In this document: one piece after another, positions 17,622-28,322 of the stretch
Numbering within the stretch: the first letter of the stretch is position 1
How the letters are laid out: each line of letters begins with the position of its first letter
Assembly: GCF_018070345.1 (NCBI RefSeq)
Contig: NZ_JAGPXX010000014.1
Coordinates: 87,725-151,724, forward strand
Source: Streptomyces sp. F63
GTDB lineage: Bacteria > Actinomycetota > Actinomycetes > Streptomycetales > Streptomycetaceae
Reading direction: 5' to 3'
DNA length: 64,000 nucleotides
Notes under the pieces: model-generated
Database searches by the model: none
The model's input: only the letters and a program-made list of their open reading frames with translations
What the model was told of the DNA's origin: nothing
Made by a program: the position numbers and the translations under genes

Positions 17622-19198
17622 ATGCCACCGTCGTCCGGGACCACCCGCCCCGATCCCACAGCCACCCCCGACTATGTGATCGTCGGGGGCGGCACCGCCG
17701 GCTCGGTGATCGCCTCGCGGCTCGCCGAAGACCCCTCGGTCACCGTCGTCCTCGTCGAGGGCGGCCCGTCGGACATCGACCGGCCCGACGTGCTCACCCT
17801 GCGCCGCTGGCTGGGCCTGCTCGGCGGCGAGCTGGACTACGACTACCCGACCACGGAGCAGCCGCGCGGCAACTCCCACATCCGGCACAGCCGGGCCCGG
17901 GTCCTCGGCGGCTGCTCCTCGCACAACACGCTCATCAGCTTCAAGCCGCTGCCCGGTGACTGGGACGAGTGGGCCGAGGCGGGCGCCACCGGCTGGGACG
18001 CGGCCGCCATGGAGCCCTACTTCGGCCGGCTGCGCAACAACATCGTCGCCGTGGACGAGAAGGACCGGAACGCCATCGCCCGGGACTTCGTCGAGGCCGC
18101 CCGCGAGGCCGCCGGCGTCCCCCGCGTCGAGGGATTCAACGAGCGGCCGTTCCACGAGGGCGCCGGCTTCTTCGACCTCGCCTACCACCCGGAGACCAAC
18201 AAGCGCTCCTCCGCCTCCGTGGCCTATCTCCACCCGCACATCGAGGCCGGCGACCGCCCCAACCTCCGCATCCTGCTGGAGACCTGGGCGTACCGGCTGG
18301 AGCTGGACGGCACCCGCGCCACCGGCGTGCACGTCCGCGCCGCGGACGGTACGGAGACGCTGCTGCGGGCCCGGCGCGAGGTGGTGGTCTGCGCGGGCGC
18401 CGTCGACACCCCCCGGCTGCTGCTGCACTCCGGCATCGGCCCGCGCGGAGACCTGGAGGCGCTCGGCATCCCCGTGGTCCACGACCTGCCGGGGGTGGGG
18501 GAGAACCTGCTCGACCACCCGGAGTCGGTGATCGTCTGGGAGACCCACGGGCCCATCCCGGAGAACTCGGCGATGGACTCCGACGCGGGCCTCTTCGTCC
18601 GCCGGGACCCCGCGTCCCGCGGACCGGACCTGATGTTCCACTTCTACCAGATCCCCTTCACCGACAACCCCGAGCGGCTGGGCTACGAGAAGCCCCCGCA
18701 CGGGGTGTCGATGACCCCCAACATCCCCAAGCCGCGCAGCCGCGGCCGGCTCTACCTCACCAGCGCGGACCCCGCGGTCAAACCGGCCCTCGACTTCCGC
18801 TACTTCACGGACGAGGACGACTACGACGGCCGCACCCTGGTGGACGGCATCCGGCTCGCCCGCGAGATCGCGCAGACCGAACCCCTCGCCCGCTGGCTGA
18901 AGCGCGAGGTGGCCCCCGGCCCGGAGATCACCGGCGACGAGGAGCTCGGCGAGTACGCCCGCAGAGCCGCCCACACCGTCTACCACCCGGCCGGCACCTG
19001 CCGGATGGGCGCCGCGGACGACCCGCTCGCCGTGGTCGACCCGCAGCTGCGGATCCGGGGCCTGGACGGCATCCGGATCGCCGACGCCTCGGTCTTCCCG
19101 ACCATGACCGCCGTCAACCCGATGATCGGCGTGCTGATGGTCGGGGAGAAGGCCGCGGAACTGCTCGCCGACCCGACGACCCCGGGAGATGACACACG

Positions 19199-19202
<4 letters not shown>
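17622..19202 (+). CDS. GMC family FAD oxidoreductase (choline dehydrogenase-like)
   Basis: The 526-residue protein has the FAD dinucleotide fold DYVIVGGGTAGSVIASRLAE (residues 17-36), the GMC signature GCSSHNT, VCAGAVDTPRLLLHSGIG, and the C-terminal active-site histidine in YHPAGTCRMG, followed by NPMIGVLMVGEKAAEL. It likely oxidises choline to betaine aldehyde, as judged from the aldehyde dehydrogenase upstream and the transporter downstream. AGGAGGAG precedes the ATG. The stop overlaps the ATPase start (ATGA). The tentative point is substrate: GMC enzymes act on many alcohols. Confidence 0.85.
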
Positions 19203-20607
<1,405 letters not shown>

Positions 20608-20611
<4 letters not shown>

Positions 20612-20733
20612 CGGAACCGCGCATCCAGGCCGGCACCCTGCCGGTACCCGCCCGGCCGCGGCCCCCGTTCCCCGCGTGCCGTCCGGGAAGTCCGGCCGGT
20701 CCGGGCCGCACGGCCGAGGGGGCGGCGGCATGA
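20608..20733 (+). CDS. Possible 41-residue coupling ORF between ATPase and permease
   Basis: This short frame starts in an ATGA overlap with the ATPase stop and stops in an ATGA overlap with the permease start. The 41-residue peptide (MTEPRIQAGTLPVPARPRPP at its beginning) is proline/arginine-rich, with no domain or membrane segment. The codon pattern is typical for the genome but the frame is too short to judge. It may be a translational relay that keeps ribosomes moving from one gene to the next, or a chance frame. The real permease start could then depend on re-initiation. Confidence 0.35.
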
Positions 20734-22814
20734 GCGCGACCACCTCCGAGGCCATGACCCCGCCGGGCTCCGGCCCCGGTACCGGCAGCGATCCCGGCAC
20801 CGGCGGCACGCCGGGGGACGGGCGGCAGCCGCAGAAGCGCACCGCCACCGCCGGACGGGCCCGGGCGGCTCTCACCCGCCTGCCCCGGCTGCCCGCCGGC
20901 CGGGCCGCCGTGCTCGCCGCCGTCCTCCTCGTCCTGCTGTCCCTGGCCGCCGCCACCGGGTTCACCGCAACCTGGCCGTCCGCGCTCCGGGCCGATCCGG
21001 CGGAACCGCTGAACGCGCTCAGCGACTGGATCATCGACAACCGGGACACCCACCCCCTGTTCCTGTACTTCCTGCTGCACCTCAGCAACACGGCCACCGC
21101 CTCCGTCGACGCGGTGTACCAGCTGCTGCTGTCCCTGGGCTGGCTCGGCGTGACCGCCGGCGGGGTGCTCCTCGCCTGGCGGGCCGGCGGTCTCGCGCAC
21201 CGCACCGGGCTGCGGACCGCCGCGACGGCCTTCGGGGCGTTCGCCGCCTGCGGTCTGCTGGGCATGTGGGAACCCGCCGTGCTCACCCTCGCCCTGATGG
21301 TGGTCGCGGTGGCCGTGGCGGCCGTCACCGGACTGCTGCTCGGGCTGGCCGCCGGTCTCTCCGACCGCGTCCACCGGCTGCTGCGCCCGGTCCTGGACAC
21401 CATGCAGGTGCTGCCCGCCTTCGCCTATCTGCTGCCGTTCGTGCTGGTCTTCGGCATCGGCACGCCCGCCGCGCTCTTCTCCACCGTCATCTACGCCGCG
21501 CCGCCGATGGCCCGCCTCACGGCCCTCGGCCTGCGCGGCACCGATGCGGCGGTGCTGGAGGCCTCGGCCTCGCTCGGCGCGGGCCCGCTCCAGCGGCTGC
21601 GGACCGTGCGGATCCCGCTGGCCCGCAGGGACATGCTGCTGGGACTCAACCAGACGATCATGATGGCGCTGTCCATGGTGGTCATCGCGGCCCTGGTCGG
21701 CGCCGGCGGTCTCGGCGAGGAGATCTACCAGGCGCTGTCGACCGTGGACGTCGGCGAGGCGCTCGCCGCAGGCATCCCCATCGTGCTCATCGCGATCTGG
21801 CTGGACCGCACCACCGCGGCGGCCGGCGCGCGGCTGGACGACACCGGACGCACCGCCGGGCCGCGGCTGCTGCGCGGGCCCGCCGCGTGGGCCGCGGTCG
21901 CCGCGGGGACGGCCGTCGCGGCGGCGGCCGGCCGGTTCCTCACCACCCCGGAGTGGCCGGCGGCGTGGACGTACGACATCTCCCCGGCCGTCAACGACTT
22001 CAAGAACTCGGTCATCGCGCAGCTCCGGGACGGGCTGCCCGTCGTCGGGGGCACCGAGGTGTGGGCGGCCGCCTTCACCGACTGGGTGCTGAACCCGCTG
22101 CACGAGGGCCTCGTGGCGCTTCCCTGGTGGCTGGTCCTCCTGCTGGTCGCCGCACTCGCGCTGCAGGTGGGCACGTGGCGGACCGCGCTCACCGCGGTGC
22201 TCGCGATGGCCGCGGTCGGCGTCATGGGGGTGTGGCCGGAGTCCCTGAACACCCTGTCCCAGGTGCTCGCGGCCCTCGTCCTGACCCTGCTGCTCGGCTT
22301 CGCCACGGGCGTCCTCGCGGCCCGGGTCCCGTGGGTGGACCGCGCGCTGCGGCCCGTCCTCGACGCGATGCAGACCATGCCGCATTTCGTCTACCTCATC
22401 CCGGTGGTGGCGCTGTTCGCCGTCGGGCGGGTGGCCGCCATCGTCGCGGCCGTGGTCTACGCCCTCCCCGCCGTCGTCCGCATCACCGCCCAGGGCCTGC
22501 GCCAGGTGGACCCCGCCGCGGTGGAGGCGGCCCGCTCCCTGGGGGCGAGCGGCACCCAGCTGCTGCGCCAGGTGCAGCTGCCGCTGGCCCGCCCGGCCCT
22601 GCTGCTGGCCGTCAACCAGGGCATCGTCCTCGTTCTCGCGGTGGTCATCGTGGGCGGTCTGGTCGGTGGCGGAGCCCTCGGTTACGACGTCGTCTACGGC
22701 CTCTCCCGCGGCGACCTCGGAGTGGGGCTGGTGGCCGGAGCGGCCATCGTCTGCCTCGGCCTGGTCCTGGACCGCGTCACCCAGCCCACCGCCGCCCGGC
22801 GGAAGGACACCTGA
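20730..22814 (+). CDS. Glycine betaine ABC transporter permease, two fused permease domains
   Basis: The 694-residue protein contains two ProW/OpuAB-type permease domains in one chain. Each has its own EAA-like loop for the ATPase: EASASLGAGPLQRLRTVRIPL in the first half and EAARSLGASGTQLLRQVQLPL in the second. The first domain is followed by a soluble linker (GRFLTTPEWPAAWTYDISPA), then four to five helices and the second domain. A single chain would thus form the full transmembrane pore. The ATG at 20730 has GAGGGGG upstream; an earlier ATG at 20676 would add 18 low-complexity residues. It follows the ATPase and precedes the binding protein. Confidence 0.9.
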   Translation: MSATTSEAMTPPGSGPGTGSDPGTGGTPGDGRQPQKRTATAGRARAALTRLPRLPAGRAAVLAAVLLVLLSLAAATGFTATWPSALRADPAEPLNALSDWIIDNRDTHPLFLYFLLHLSNTATASVDAVYQLLLSLGWLGVTAGGVLLAWRAGGLAHRTGLRTAATAFGAFAACGLLGMWEPAVLTLALMVVAVAVAAVTGLLLGLAAGLSDRVHRLLRPVLDTMQVLPAFAYLLPFVLVFGIGTPAALFSTVIYAAPPMARLTALGLRGTDAAVLEASASLGAGPLQRLRTVRIPLARRDMLLGLNQTIMMALSMVVIAALVGAGGLGEEIYQALSTVDVGEALAAGIPIVLIAIWLDRTTAAAGARLDDTGRTAGPRLLRGPAAWAAVAAGTAVAAAAGRFLTTPEWPAAWTYDISPAVNDFKNSVIAQLRDGLPVVGGTEVWAAAFTDWVLNPLHEGLVALPWWLVLLLVAALALQVGTWRTALTAVLAMAAVGVMGVWPESLNTLSQVLAALVLTLLLGFATGVLAARVPWVDRALRPVLDAMQTMPHFVYLIPVVALFAVGRVAAIVAAVVYALPAVVRITAQGLRQVDPAAVEAARSLGASGTQLLRQVQLPLARPALLLAVNQGIVLVLAVVIVGGLVGGGALGYDVVYGLSRGDLGVGLVAGAAIVCLGLVLDRVTQPTAARRKDT

Positions 22815-22847
22815 CCACCGCCGGCCCCCTCACGGGCCCCCGCACCA

Positions 22848-22897
22848 CCGCTGTTCGCGCACCAACGATGTTCATGCACCCACGATGTTCATGCACC
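22848..22897 (+). promoter_or_regulatory. Three 17-bp direct repeats upstream of betaine binding protein
   Basis: Three 16-bp copies start at 22848, 22865 and 22882. The second and third are identical (ACGATGTTCATGCACC); the first shares TGTTC and GCACC in the same places. The 104-bp gap between permease and binding-protein genes holds little else. The copies end 20 bp before the start codon, so they could affect a promoter or translation of the binding protein, which is usually made in excess. Confidence 0.55.
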
Positions 22898-22917
22898 AAA
22901 GGATAAGGAACCCTCTT

Positions 22918-23883
22918 ATGCGCACCACCGAACGAACCCGCAGAACCGCCACCGCCATCGCCGTCGCGGGCGGGATGCTGCTGCTCAGCGCCTGCGGCGC
23001 GGCCGACACGGGCGCGTCGGACTCGGCGGGCGGCGGCGGCAAGACCGTGCGGCTCACCGTCCCGTCCTGGGTCGGCGCCGAGGCGAACGTCGCCGTGGCC
23101 AAGCACCTGCTGGAGAACGAACTCGGCTACAAGGTCAAGGCGCAGCAGATGGGCGAGGTCCTCGCCTGGGACGCGCTCAGCAAGGGGAACATCGACGCCA
23201 TCCTGGAGGACTGGGGCCACCCCGAGCAGGAGCAGAAGTACATCGAGGAGAAGAAGACCGTCGTGCGGGCCGGTGACCTCGGCGTCACCGGGCACATCGG
23301 CTGGTTCGTCCCCAAGTACTTCGCCGACGAGCACCCGGACGTCACCAACTGGAAGAACCTCAACAAGTACGCCGACGAGCTGAGCACTTCGGAGACGGGT
23401 TCGAAGGGCCAGATCCTGGAGGGCTCGCCCGATTACGTCACCAACGACGAAGCGATCATCAAGAACCTGGACCTGGACTTCAAGGCCGTCTACGCGGGCA
23501 GCGAGGCCGCGCAGATCACCGAGATCCGGAAGAACGTCAAGGACAAGAAGCCCTTCCTGACGTACTGGTGGACCCCGCAGTGGCTGAACGCCGAGATCGA
23601 CCTGGTCGAGGTCGAGCTGCCGGAGTACAAGGAGGGCTGCGACAAGGACCCGAAGAAGGTCGCGTGCGCCTACCCGGAGACCCCGCTGCAGAAGTTCCTC
23701 AACGCCGACTTCGCCGAGAAGGGCGGGGACGCGGCCGAGTTCCTGAAGAACCTCAAGCTGACGACCGAGCAGCAGAACGAGATCGCGAAGATGATCGCGG
23801 GCGAGAAGATGTCGCCGGAGGCCGCCGCCGAGAAGTGGACGAAGGCCAACCCGGACGTCTGGAAGGCATGGATGCCGCAGTGA
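22918..23883 (+). CDS. Glycine betaine-binding lipoprotein of ABC transporter
   Basis: The 321-residue protein has a lipoprotein signal (LLLSAC, cysteine 26) and an OpuAC/ProX-type binding domain: VRLTVPSWVGAEANVAVAK, LEDWGHPE, aromatic box residues around WFVPKYFAD and TYWWTPQW, the latter expected to hold the quaternary ammonium. It would be anchored outside the membrane and feed the permease upstream. The ATG at 22918 follows AAAGGATAAGGA. A hairpin shared with the convergent gene ends the operon. Confidence 0.93.
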   Translation: MRTTERTRRTATAIAVAGGMLLLSACGAADTGASDSAGGGGKTVRLTVPSWVGAEANVAVAKHLLENELGYKVKAQQMGEVLAWDALSKGNIDAILEDWGHPEQEQKYIEEKKTVVRAGDLGVTGHIGWFVPKYFADEHPDVTNWKNLNKYADELSTSETGSKGQILEGSPDYVTNDEAIIKNLDLDFKAVYAGSEAAQITEIRKNVKDKKPFLTYWWTPQWLNAEIDLVEVELPEYKEGCDKDPKKVACAYPETPLQKFLNADFAEKGGDAAEFLKNLKLTTEQQNEIAKMIAGEKMSPEAAAEKWTKANPDVWKAWMPQ

Positions 23884-23935
23884 CCCCGGTCTCCGCGAGC
23901 CCTCGCCGGCCGCGGAGCCGCCGGGATGCGGAAGC

Positions 23936-23980
23936 CGGCGCGGGCCGGCCCACCAGGAGACGGTGGCCCGGCCCGCGCCG
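23936..23980. terminator. Bidirectional terminator between betaine operon and CMD gene
   Basis: An 18-bp stem with one mismatch (23937-23954 with 23962-23979, plus an outer C-G pair) lies between convergent genes and can serve both strands. Confidence 0.85.
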
Positions 23981-24012
23981 TCGTTGCGTGAGGCGCCGGC
24001 CCGCGGGGGCCC

Positions 24013-24567
24013 TCAGTGCCGGCCGGGCTGGTAGGCGCCCGGCAGGGCCCGGGTGGTCACGGCGATGCGGTTCCAGGCGTTGATGGTGAGGATCAGCCCG
24101 ATGAGCTGGGCGAGTTCGGCCTCCTTGAACTGCGCGGCGGCCCGCTCGTACACCTCGTCCGGGACGCCGCCCGGCAGCAGGGTGACCGCCTCGGTGAGGG
24201 CGAGCGCCGCCCGCTCCCGCTCCGTGTAGTAGCCGGTGGCCTCCTCCCAGGCGCTCAGCAGGTAGATGCGGTCCTCCCGCTCACCGGCCGCGCGGGCGTC
24301 CTTGGTGTGCATGTCCAGGCAGAAGGCGCAGTGGTTGAGCTGCGAGGCGCGGATCTTGACCAGTTCGGCCAGCACCGGGTCGACGCCCTCGGAGGCGGCC
24401 CGGTCGAGGGCCACCATGGCCCGGTGGATCCCGGGGGCGAGCTTCGGCAGATTCATCCGGGGGCCGCCGAGGGCGCCCGCCGCCGCGCCGGCCTTGCCGG
24501 TCTCCGGCTTCTCGGTGCTCTCGGTGCCGTTCGCGCGGTTCTCGGTCCCGGTCGTCGTGTGTGTCAT
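24013..24567 (-). CDS. Carboxymuconolactone decarboxylase family protein (AhpD-like)
   Basis: The 184-residue protein has the AhpD-type redox motif NHCAFCLDMHTKDA with cysteines 80 and 83 and histidine 87, inside a helical CMD domain (about 45-180). Such proteins act as small thiol peroxidase partners or alkylhydroperoxidases; the direct substrate is unknown. The first 38 residues are Thr/Glu/Gly-rich and may be disordered. A -10-like TAGTGT lies only 7 bp before the ATG at 24567, so the message may be leaderless; the internal ATG for MNLPKLAPG is a less likely start. It is alone and convergent with the betaine operon. Confidence 0.88.
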   Translation of the reverse strand: MTHTTTGTENRANGTESTEKPETGKAGAAAGALGGPRMNLPKLAPGIHRAMVALDRAASEGVDPVLAELVKIRASQLNHCAFCLDMHTKDARAAGEREDRIYLLSAWEEATGYYTERERAALALTEAVTLLPGGVPDEVYERAAAQFKEAELAQLIGLILTINAWNRIAVTTRALPGAYQPGRH

Positions 24568-24722
24568 GGCAGGGACACTACGGGCCCGGTGGCGCAGAGG
24601 GATGGGCCATTTCACCAGTCTCCGCGTGGGCCAGTGGCGGGGCGCCCGTGGGAGGCCCGGCGGCGCGCCCGGCGCGGGCCGGGACATCCGGGAACGGCTG
24701 CGCAACGGCTGCGCCCAAACCA

Positions 24723-24787
24723 TTGACGTGCTCCGATGCGCGCCCTACGTTCGTTTCACTCTCCGCACATTCGTGCGCATAGCGAAC
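24723..24787 (+). promoter_or_regulatory. Promoter and operator-like region for the SsuA-type ABC operon
   Basis: TTGACG (24723-24728) and TACGTT (24746-24751) are 17 bp apart, a good vegetative promoter. Just downstream, TTCG (24771) and CGAA (24784) flank a TGCGCA palindrome, a possible repressor site. The IclR gene at the end of the same cluster is a natural candidate to bind here. Confidence 0.5.
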
Positions 24788-24839
24788 ACAGGCGGGATCG
24801 CCGGCCTCCGCCGCCGGTTCCTCACACTCGGGAGTCTTC

Positions 24840-25814
24840 ATGCACCACCGGCTTTCCAGACTCGTCCTCGCGGCGGCGACCGCCGTCGCGCTGGCCGGAT
24901 GCGGTTCCTCCGCTTCCTCGGGCAACGGCGGCGCCGGGACGGAGGACGGCGGCACCGAACAGGTGAAGGTCGGCGTCATCCCGATCGTCGACGTCGCCCC
25001 CGTCTACCTGGGCGAGAAGAAGGGCTTCTTCGAGGAACGGGGCATCGAGCTCACGCTGGAGAGCGGCCAGGGCGGCGCGGCCATCGTGCCGGGCGTGGTC
25101 AGCGGCCAGTTCCAGTTCGGCTTCTCCAACGTGACCTCCCTGATGGTCGCCCACTCCAAGGGCGTGCCGATCCAGTCGGTCGCCAACGGCGTGGCCTCCA
25201 CCGGCAAGGACGGCGCCGACTTCGGCGGCGTGGCGGTGGCGAAGGACAGCAAGATCACGTCGGCGAAGGACCTCGCCGGCAAGAAGGTCGCCGTCAACAC
25301 CCTGAAGAACATCGGCGACACCACCGTCCGCGAGTCGGTGCGCAAGGCCGGCGGCGACCCGGAGAACATCAAGTTCACCGAACTGCCCTTCGACCAGATG
25401 CCCGCCGCGCTCTCCGAGGGCCGGGTCGAGGCCGCCTGGCTGGTCGAACCCGCCCTCTCCATCGCCAAGTCCCAGGGCGCCCGCGTCGTCGCCTCCAACT
25501 TCGTCGACGCCGCCCCGGACCTGACCGTGGCCACCTACTTCACCTCGGCCAAGACCGCCCAGGAGAACCCCGAACTGGTGAAGAAGTTCACCGAGGCCGT
25601 GAACGAGTCCCTGCGGTACGCCGACGAGCACCCGGACGAGGTCCGCGACATCCTCGGCAGCTACACCAAGATCGACCCCAAGCTGGCGAAGTCCATGACC
25701 CTGCCGCGCTGGCCCGCCGAGATCAACCGCGACTCGATCGAGAAACTGGCCGAACTCGGCCGCGCCGACGGCGTGTTCTCCAAGACCCCGGATCTGGACG
25801 CTCTCTTCCGATGA
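24840..25814 (+). CDS. ABC transporter substrate-binding lipoprotein (SsuA/TauA/NrtA-like)
   Basis: The 324-residue lipoprotein (signal ending ALAGC, cysteine 21) belongs to the NMT1/SsuA-type periplasmic binding family: VKVGVIPIVDVAPVYLGEKKGFFEERGIELTLESGQGG at the start of the mature domain, then GVVSGQFQFGFSNVTS and SEGRVEAAWLVEPAL. Members bind sulfonates, nitrate, taurine, pyrimidine precursors or aromatic acids. The specific ligand cannot be read from sequence; the IclR gene in the cluster hints at an aromatic or organic acid, which is inference only. Its stop overlaps the permease start (ATGA). Confidence 0.9.
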   Translation: MHHRLSRLVLAAATAVALAGCGSSASSGNGGAGTEDGGTEQVKVGVIPIVDVAPVYLGEKKGFFEERGIELTLESGQGGAAIVPGVVSGQFQFGFSNVTSLMVAHSKGVPIQSVANGVASTGKDGADFGGVAVAKDSKITSAKDLAGKKVAVNTLKNIGDTTVRESVRKAGGDPENIKFTELPFDQMPAALSEGRVEAAWLVEPALSIAKSQGARVVASNFVDAAPDLTVATYFTSAKTAQENPELVKKFTEAVNESLRYADEHPDEVRDILGSYTKIDPKLAKSMTLPRWPAEINRDSIEKLAELGRADGVFSKTPDLDALFR

Positions 25815-26629
25815 CCACCACCGCCCTGCCGGGGGAGACGAGCGCGGCCGGTCCCGGCCGCCTCGGCCCGGCGCTGCGCGGCCTGGCCGGACTCACCGGC
25901 CTGGCCGCGCTGCTCCAGGTGCTGCCGCACACCGGCCTCGTCTCCCCCGACTACCTGCCCACCACCACCTCCATCCTCGGCGCGTTCACCGGGCTGCTCG
26001 GCGAGCCGGCGTTCTGGACCGCGCTCGGCGACACCCTCACCGGCTGGGCGCTCGGCCTGGCCATCGCCGTCACCGCCGGTGTCGTCCTCGGTATCGTGAT
26101 CGGCTCCGTCCCCGTGCTGCGCGCGGCCACGGCCTCCACCATCGAGTTCCTGCGGCCGATCCCGTCCGTCGCACTCATCCCGGTGGCCGTGCTGCTCTAC
26201 GGCACCGACCTCCGCTCCACGCTGCTGCTGGTCGTGTACGCCGCCTTCTGGCAGGTGCTCGTCCAGGTGCTGGCCGGGGTCCACGACGTCGACCCGGTGG
26301 CCGACGACACCGCGCACAGCTACCGGCTCGGCCGCTGGGGCCGCGTCCGGTACGTGCTGTGGCCCACCGCCCTGCCCTACGTCATGACCGGGGTGCGGCT
26401 GGCCGCGGCCGTCGCGCTCGTCCTCGCCGTCACCGCCGAACTCATCATCGGCACGCCGGGCCTCGGCAAGCAGCTCGCGGTCGCCCAGAGCTCGGGCGCC
26501 GTGGCCGAGGTGTACGCCCTCGTGCTGGTCACCGGACTGCTGGGCGTGGCGATCAACCTCGTGGCCCGCGCGGTCGAGCGGCGCACGCTCTTCTGGCACC
26601 AGTCGGTCCGCGGGAAGGAGCCATCGTGA
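25811..26629 (+). CDS. ABC transporter permease (SsuC/TauC-like), first subunit
   Basis: This 272-residue binding-protein-dependent permease has about six hydrophobic segments and the ATPase-contact loop around DDTAHSYRLGRWGRVRYVLWP. It begins with an Ala/Thr/Gly-rich cytoplasmic stretch. ATGA overlap with the binding protein and GTGA overlap with the next permease show tight coupling. Two different permease genes in one operon suggest a heterodimeric pore, whereas most SsuC-type importers use a homodimer. Confidence 0.9.
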   Translation: MTTTALPGETSAAGPGRLGPALRGLAGLTGLAALLQVLPHTGLVSPDYLPTTTSILGAFTGLLGEPAFWTALGDTLTGWALGLAIAVTAGVVLGIVIGSVPVLRAATASTIEFLRPIPSVALIPVAVLLYGTDLRSTLLLVVYAAFWQVLVQVLAGVHDVDPVADDTAHSYRLGRWGRVRYVLWPTALPYVMTGVRLAAAVALVLAVTAELIIGTPGLGKQLAVAQSSGAVAEVYALVLVTGLLGVAINLVARAVERRTLFWHQSVRGKEPS

Positions 26630-27408
26630 CCGTCCTGTCGGCGGCCAAGCGGGCCCTGACCGTCCTCGGTCTGCCCGCCGCCCTCTTCACCGTCTGGTGG
26701 TTCGCCACGGCGGACAGCACCGACTTCTACTTCCCCGCGCTGCGGGACATCCTCGCCGCCTTCGGCACCGTCTGGACCGGGGAGCGGCTCACCACCGACG
26801 TGCTGCCCAGCCTCCTCCGGCTCGCCGAGGGCTACGTCCTCGCCTCCGCCGCGGGCATCGCGCTCGGCGTGCTCATCGGCACCAAGCCGGCCGTGCGCGA
26901 TGTGCTCGAACCGGTCCTGGAACTCTTCCGGGCCATCCCGCCGCCCGTCCTCGTCCCGGTGATCATGCTCTTCGCGGGCATCGGCGACACCATGAAGGTC
27001 CTGGTCATCGCCAGCGGCTGCCTCTGGCCGGTGCTGCTCAACACCGTCGAGGGCGTGCGCTCCGCCGACGAGGTGCTGAGCGACACCTGCCGCGCCTACG
27101 GGATCACGGGTGCCGCCCGTCTTCGGCACTTCGTGCTCCCCGGCGCCGGACCACAGATCGTCACCGGCATGCGGCAGGCGCTCTCCATCGGGATCATCCT
27201 GATGGTCATCAGCGAGATGTTCGCCGCGAGCAACGGCCTGGGCTTCACCGTCGTGCAGTTCCAGCGCAGCTTCGCCATCCCCGAGATGTGGAGCGGTGTC
27301 CTGCTCCTCGGCATCCTCGGCTTCCTGCTGTCCCTGCTCTTCCGGTTCGCGGAGAACCGGGCCCTCGCCTGGTACCACGGCCTGCGCCGGGCCCAGAGGT
27401 CGTCATGA
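26626..27408 (+). CDS. ABC transporter permease (SsuC/TauC-like), second subunit
   Basis: The 260-residue protein is a second SsuC-type permease with PSLLRLAEGYVLASAAGIALG, PIPP-like segment FRAIPPPVLVPVIML, and the EAA-like loop SDTCRAYGITGAARLRHFVLP. The GTG start overlaps the previous stop (GTGA), and its own stop overlaps the ATPase start. It likely pairs with the permease upstream to form the channel. Confidence 0.9.
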   Translation: MTVLSAAKRALTVLGLPAALFTVWWFATADSTDFYFPALRDILAAFGTVWTGERLTTDVLPSLLRLAEGYVLASAAGIALGVLIGTKPAVRDVLEPVLELFRAIPPPVLVPVIMLFAGIGDTMKVLVIASGCLWPVLLNTVEGVRSADEVLSDTCRAYGITGAARLRHFVLPGAGPQIVTGMRQALSIGIILMVISEMFAASNGLGFTVVQFQRSFAIPEMWSGVLLLGILGFLLSLLFRFAENRALAWYHGLRRAQRSS

Positions 27409-28322
27409 CCACCGGCACCGGCACCGCCACCGCCGCCCCGGGCGGCGGCCGGCCCGTTTCCCCCAAGGAGGCGTCGATGCTCGACGTACGAGGTCTGCGC
27501 AAGACCTACACCGCCCGCGGCCGCACCGTCGAGGCGGTCCGCGATCTGACCTTCCACATCGCGCCCGGCGAACTCGTCTGCCTCGTCGGCCCGTCCGGCT
27601 GCGGCAAGACCACCCTGCTCAAGTGCATGGCCGGGCTGCTCACCCCCACCGGCGGCGAGGTGCGGCTGCGGGGCGAGCCCGTGACCGGGCCGCCGGAGGG
27701 CATGGCCGTCGTCCTCCAGGAGTACGGCCGCTCCCTCTTCGCCTGGATGACCGTCCACGACAACGTGGGCCTGCCGCTGCGCCGCAAGAAGATGTCCCGC
27801 GCGCGCCGCGAGGAACTCGTCGACCACGCGCTGGAACTGGTCGGCCTGGCCGACGCCCGCGACGCGTACCCCTGGCAGCTCTCCGGCGGTATGCAGCAGC
27901 GCGTCGCCATCGCCCGCGCCGTGGCCTACGAGCCGCAGGTGCTGCTGATGGACGAGCCGTTCGCGGCCGTCGACGCGCAGACCCGCGCCGAGCTGGAGGA
28001 CCTGATCCGCCGGCTCTGGCACGAGCTGGGCGTGACGGTGCTGTTCGTCACCCACGACATCGACGAGGCCGTCTACCTCGGCCAGAAAACGATCATCCTC
28101 TCCAAGTCGCCCACCGTGGTGCAGGAGGAACTCGTCATCGACCTGCCCGACGAGCGCGACCAGCTCCACACCCGCTCCAGCGCCCGCTTCGGCGAACTGC
28201 GCGCCCACGTCTACGAGCAGATCCAGCGCGCCAAGAACGGTGCCGCGCCGGAGCAGGCCGCGGGGAGCGGGCCCGGGAAGCCGGAGCGGCCGGCGGAACG
28301 GGAGCGCGTGGAGAAGGCGTAG
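27405..28322 (+). CDS. ABC transporter ATPase (SsuB/TauB-like)
   Basis: The 305-residue ATPase has Walker A GPSGCGKTT, Q-loop VLQEYGRSLFAWMTV, signature LSGGMQQR, Walker B LLMDEPFAAVD and the switch histidine in FVTHDIDEAV, all standard for the nitrate/sulfonate family. The ATG at 27405 overlaps the permease stop. However, a perfect AAGGAGG with 5-bp spacing precedes an in-frame ATG at 27477 (MLDVRGLRKTY), and the 24 residues in between are Thr/Ala/Gly-rich, so the shorter 281-residue form may be the main product. The C-terminal 35 residues are a charged Glu/Pro tail. Confidence 0.9.
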   Translation: MTTGTGTATAAPGGGRPVSPKEASMLDVRGLRKTYTARGRTVEAVRDLTFHIAPGELVCLVGPSGCGKTTLLKCMAGLLTPTGGEVRLRGEPVTGPPEGMAVVLQEYGRSLFAWMTVHDNVGLPLRRKKMSRARREELVDHALELVGLADARDAYPWQLSGGMQQRVAIARAVAYEPQVLLMDEPFAAVDAQTRAELEDLIRRLWHELGVTVLFVTHDIDEAVYLGQKTIILSKSPTVVQEELVIDLPDERDQLHTRSSARFGELRAHVYEQIQRAKNGAAPEQAAGSGPGKPERPAERERVEKA

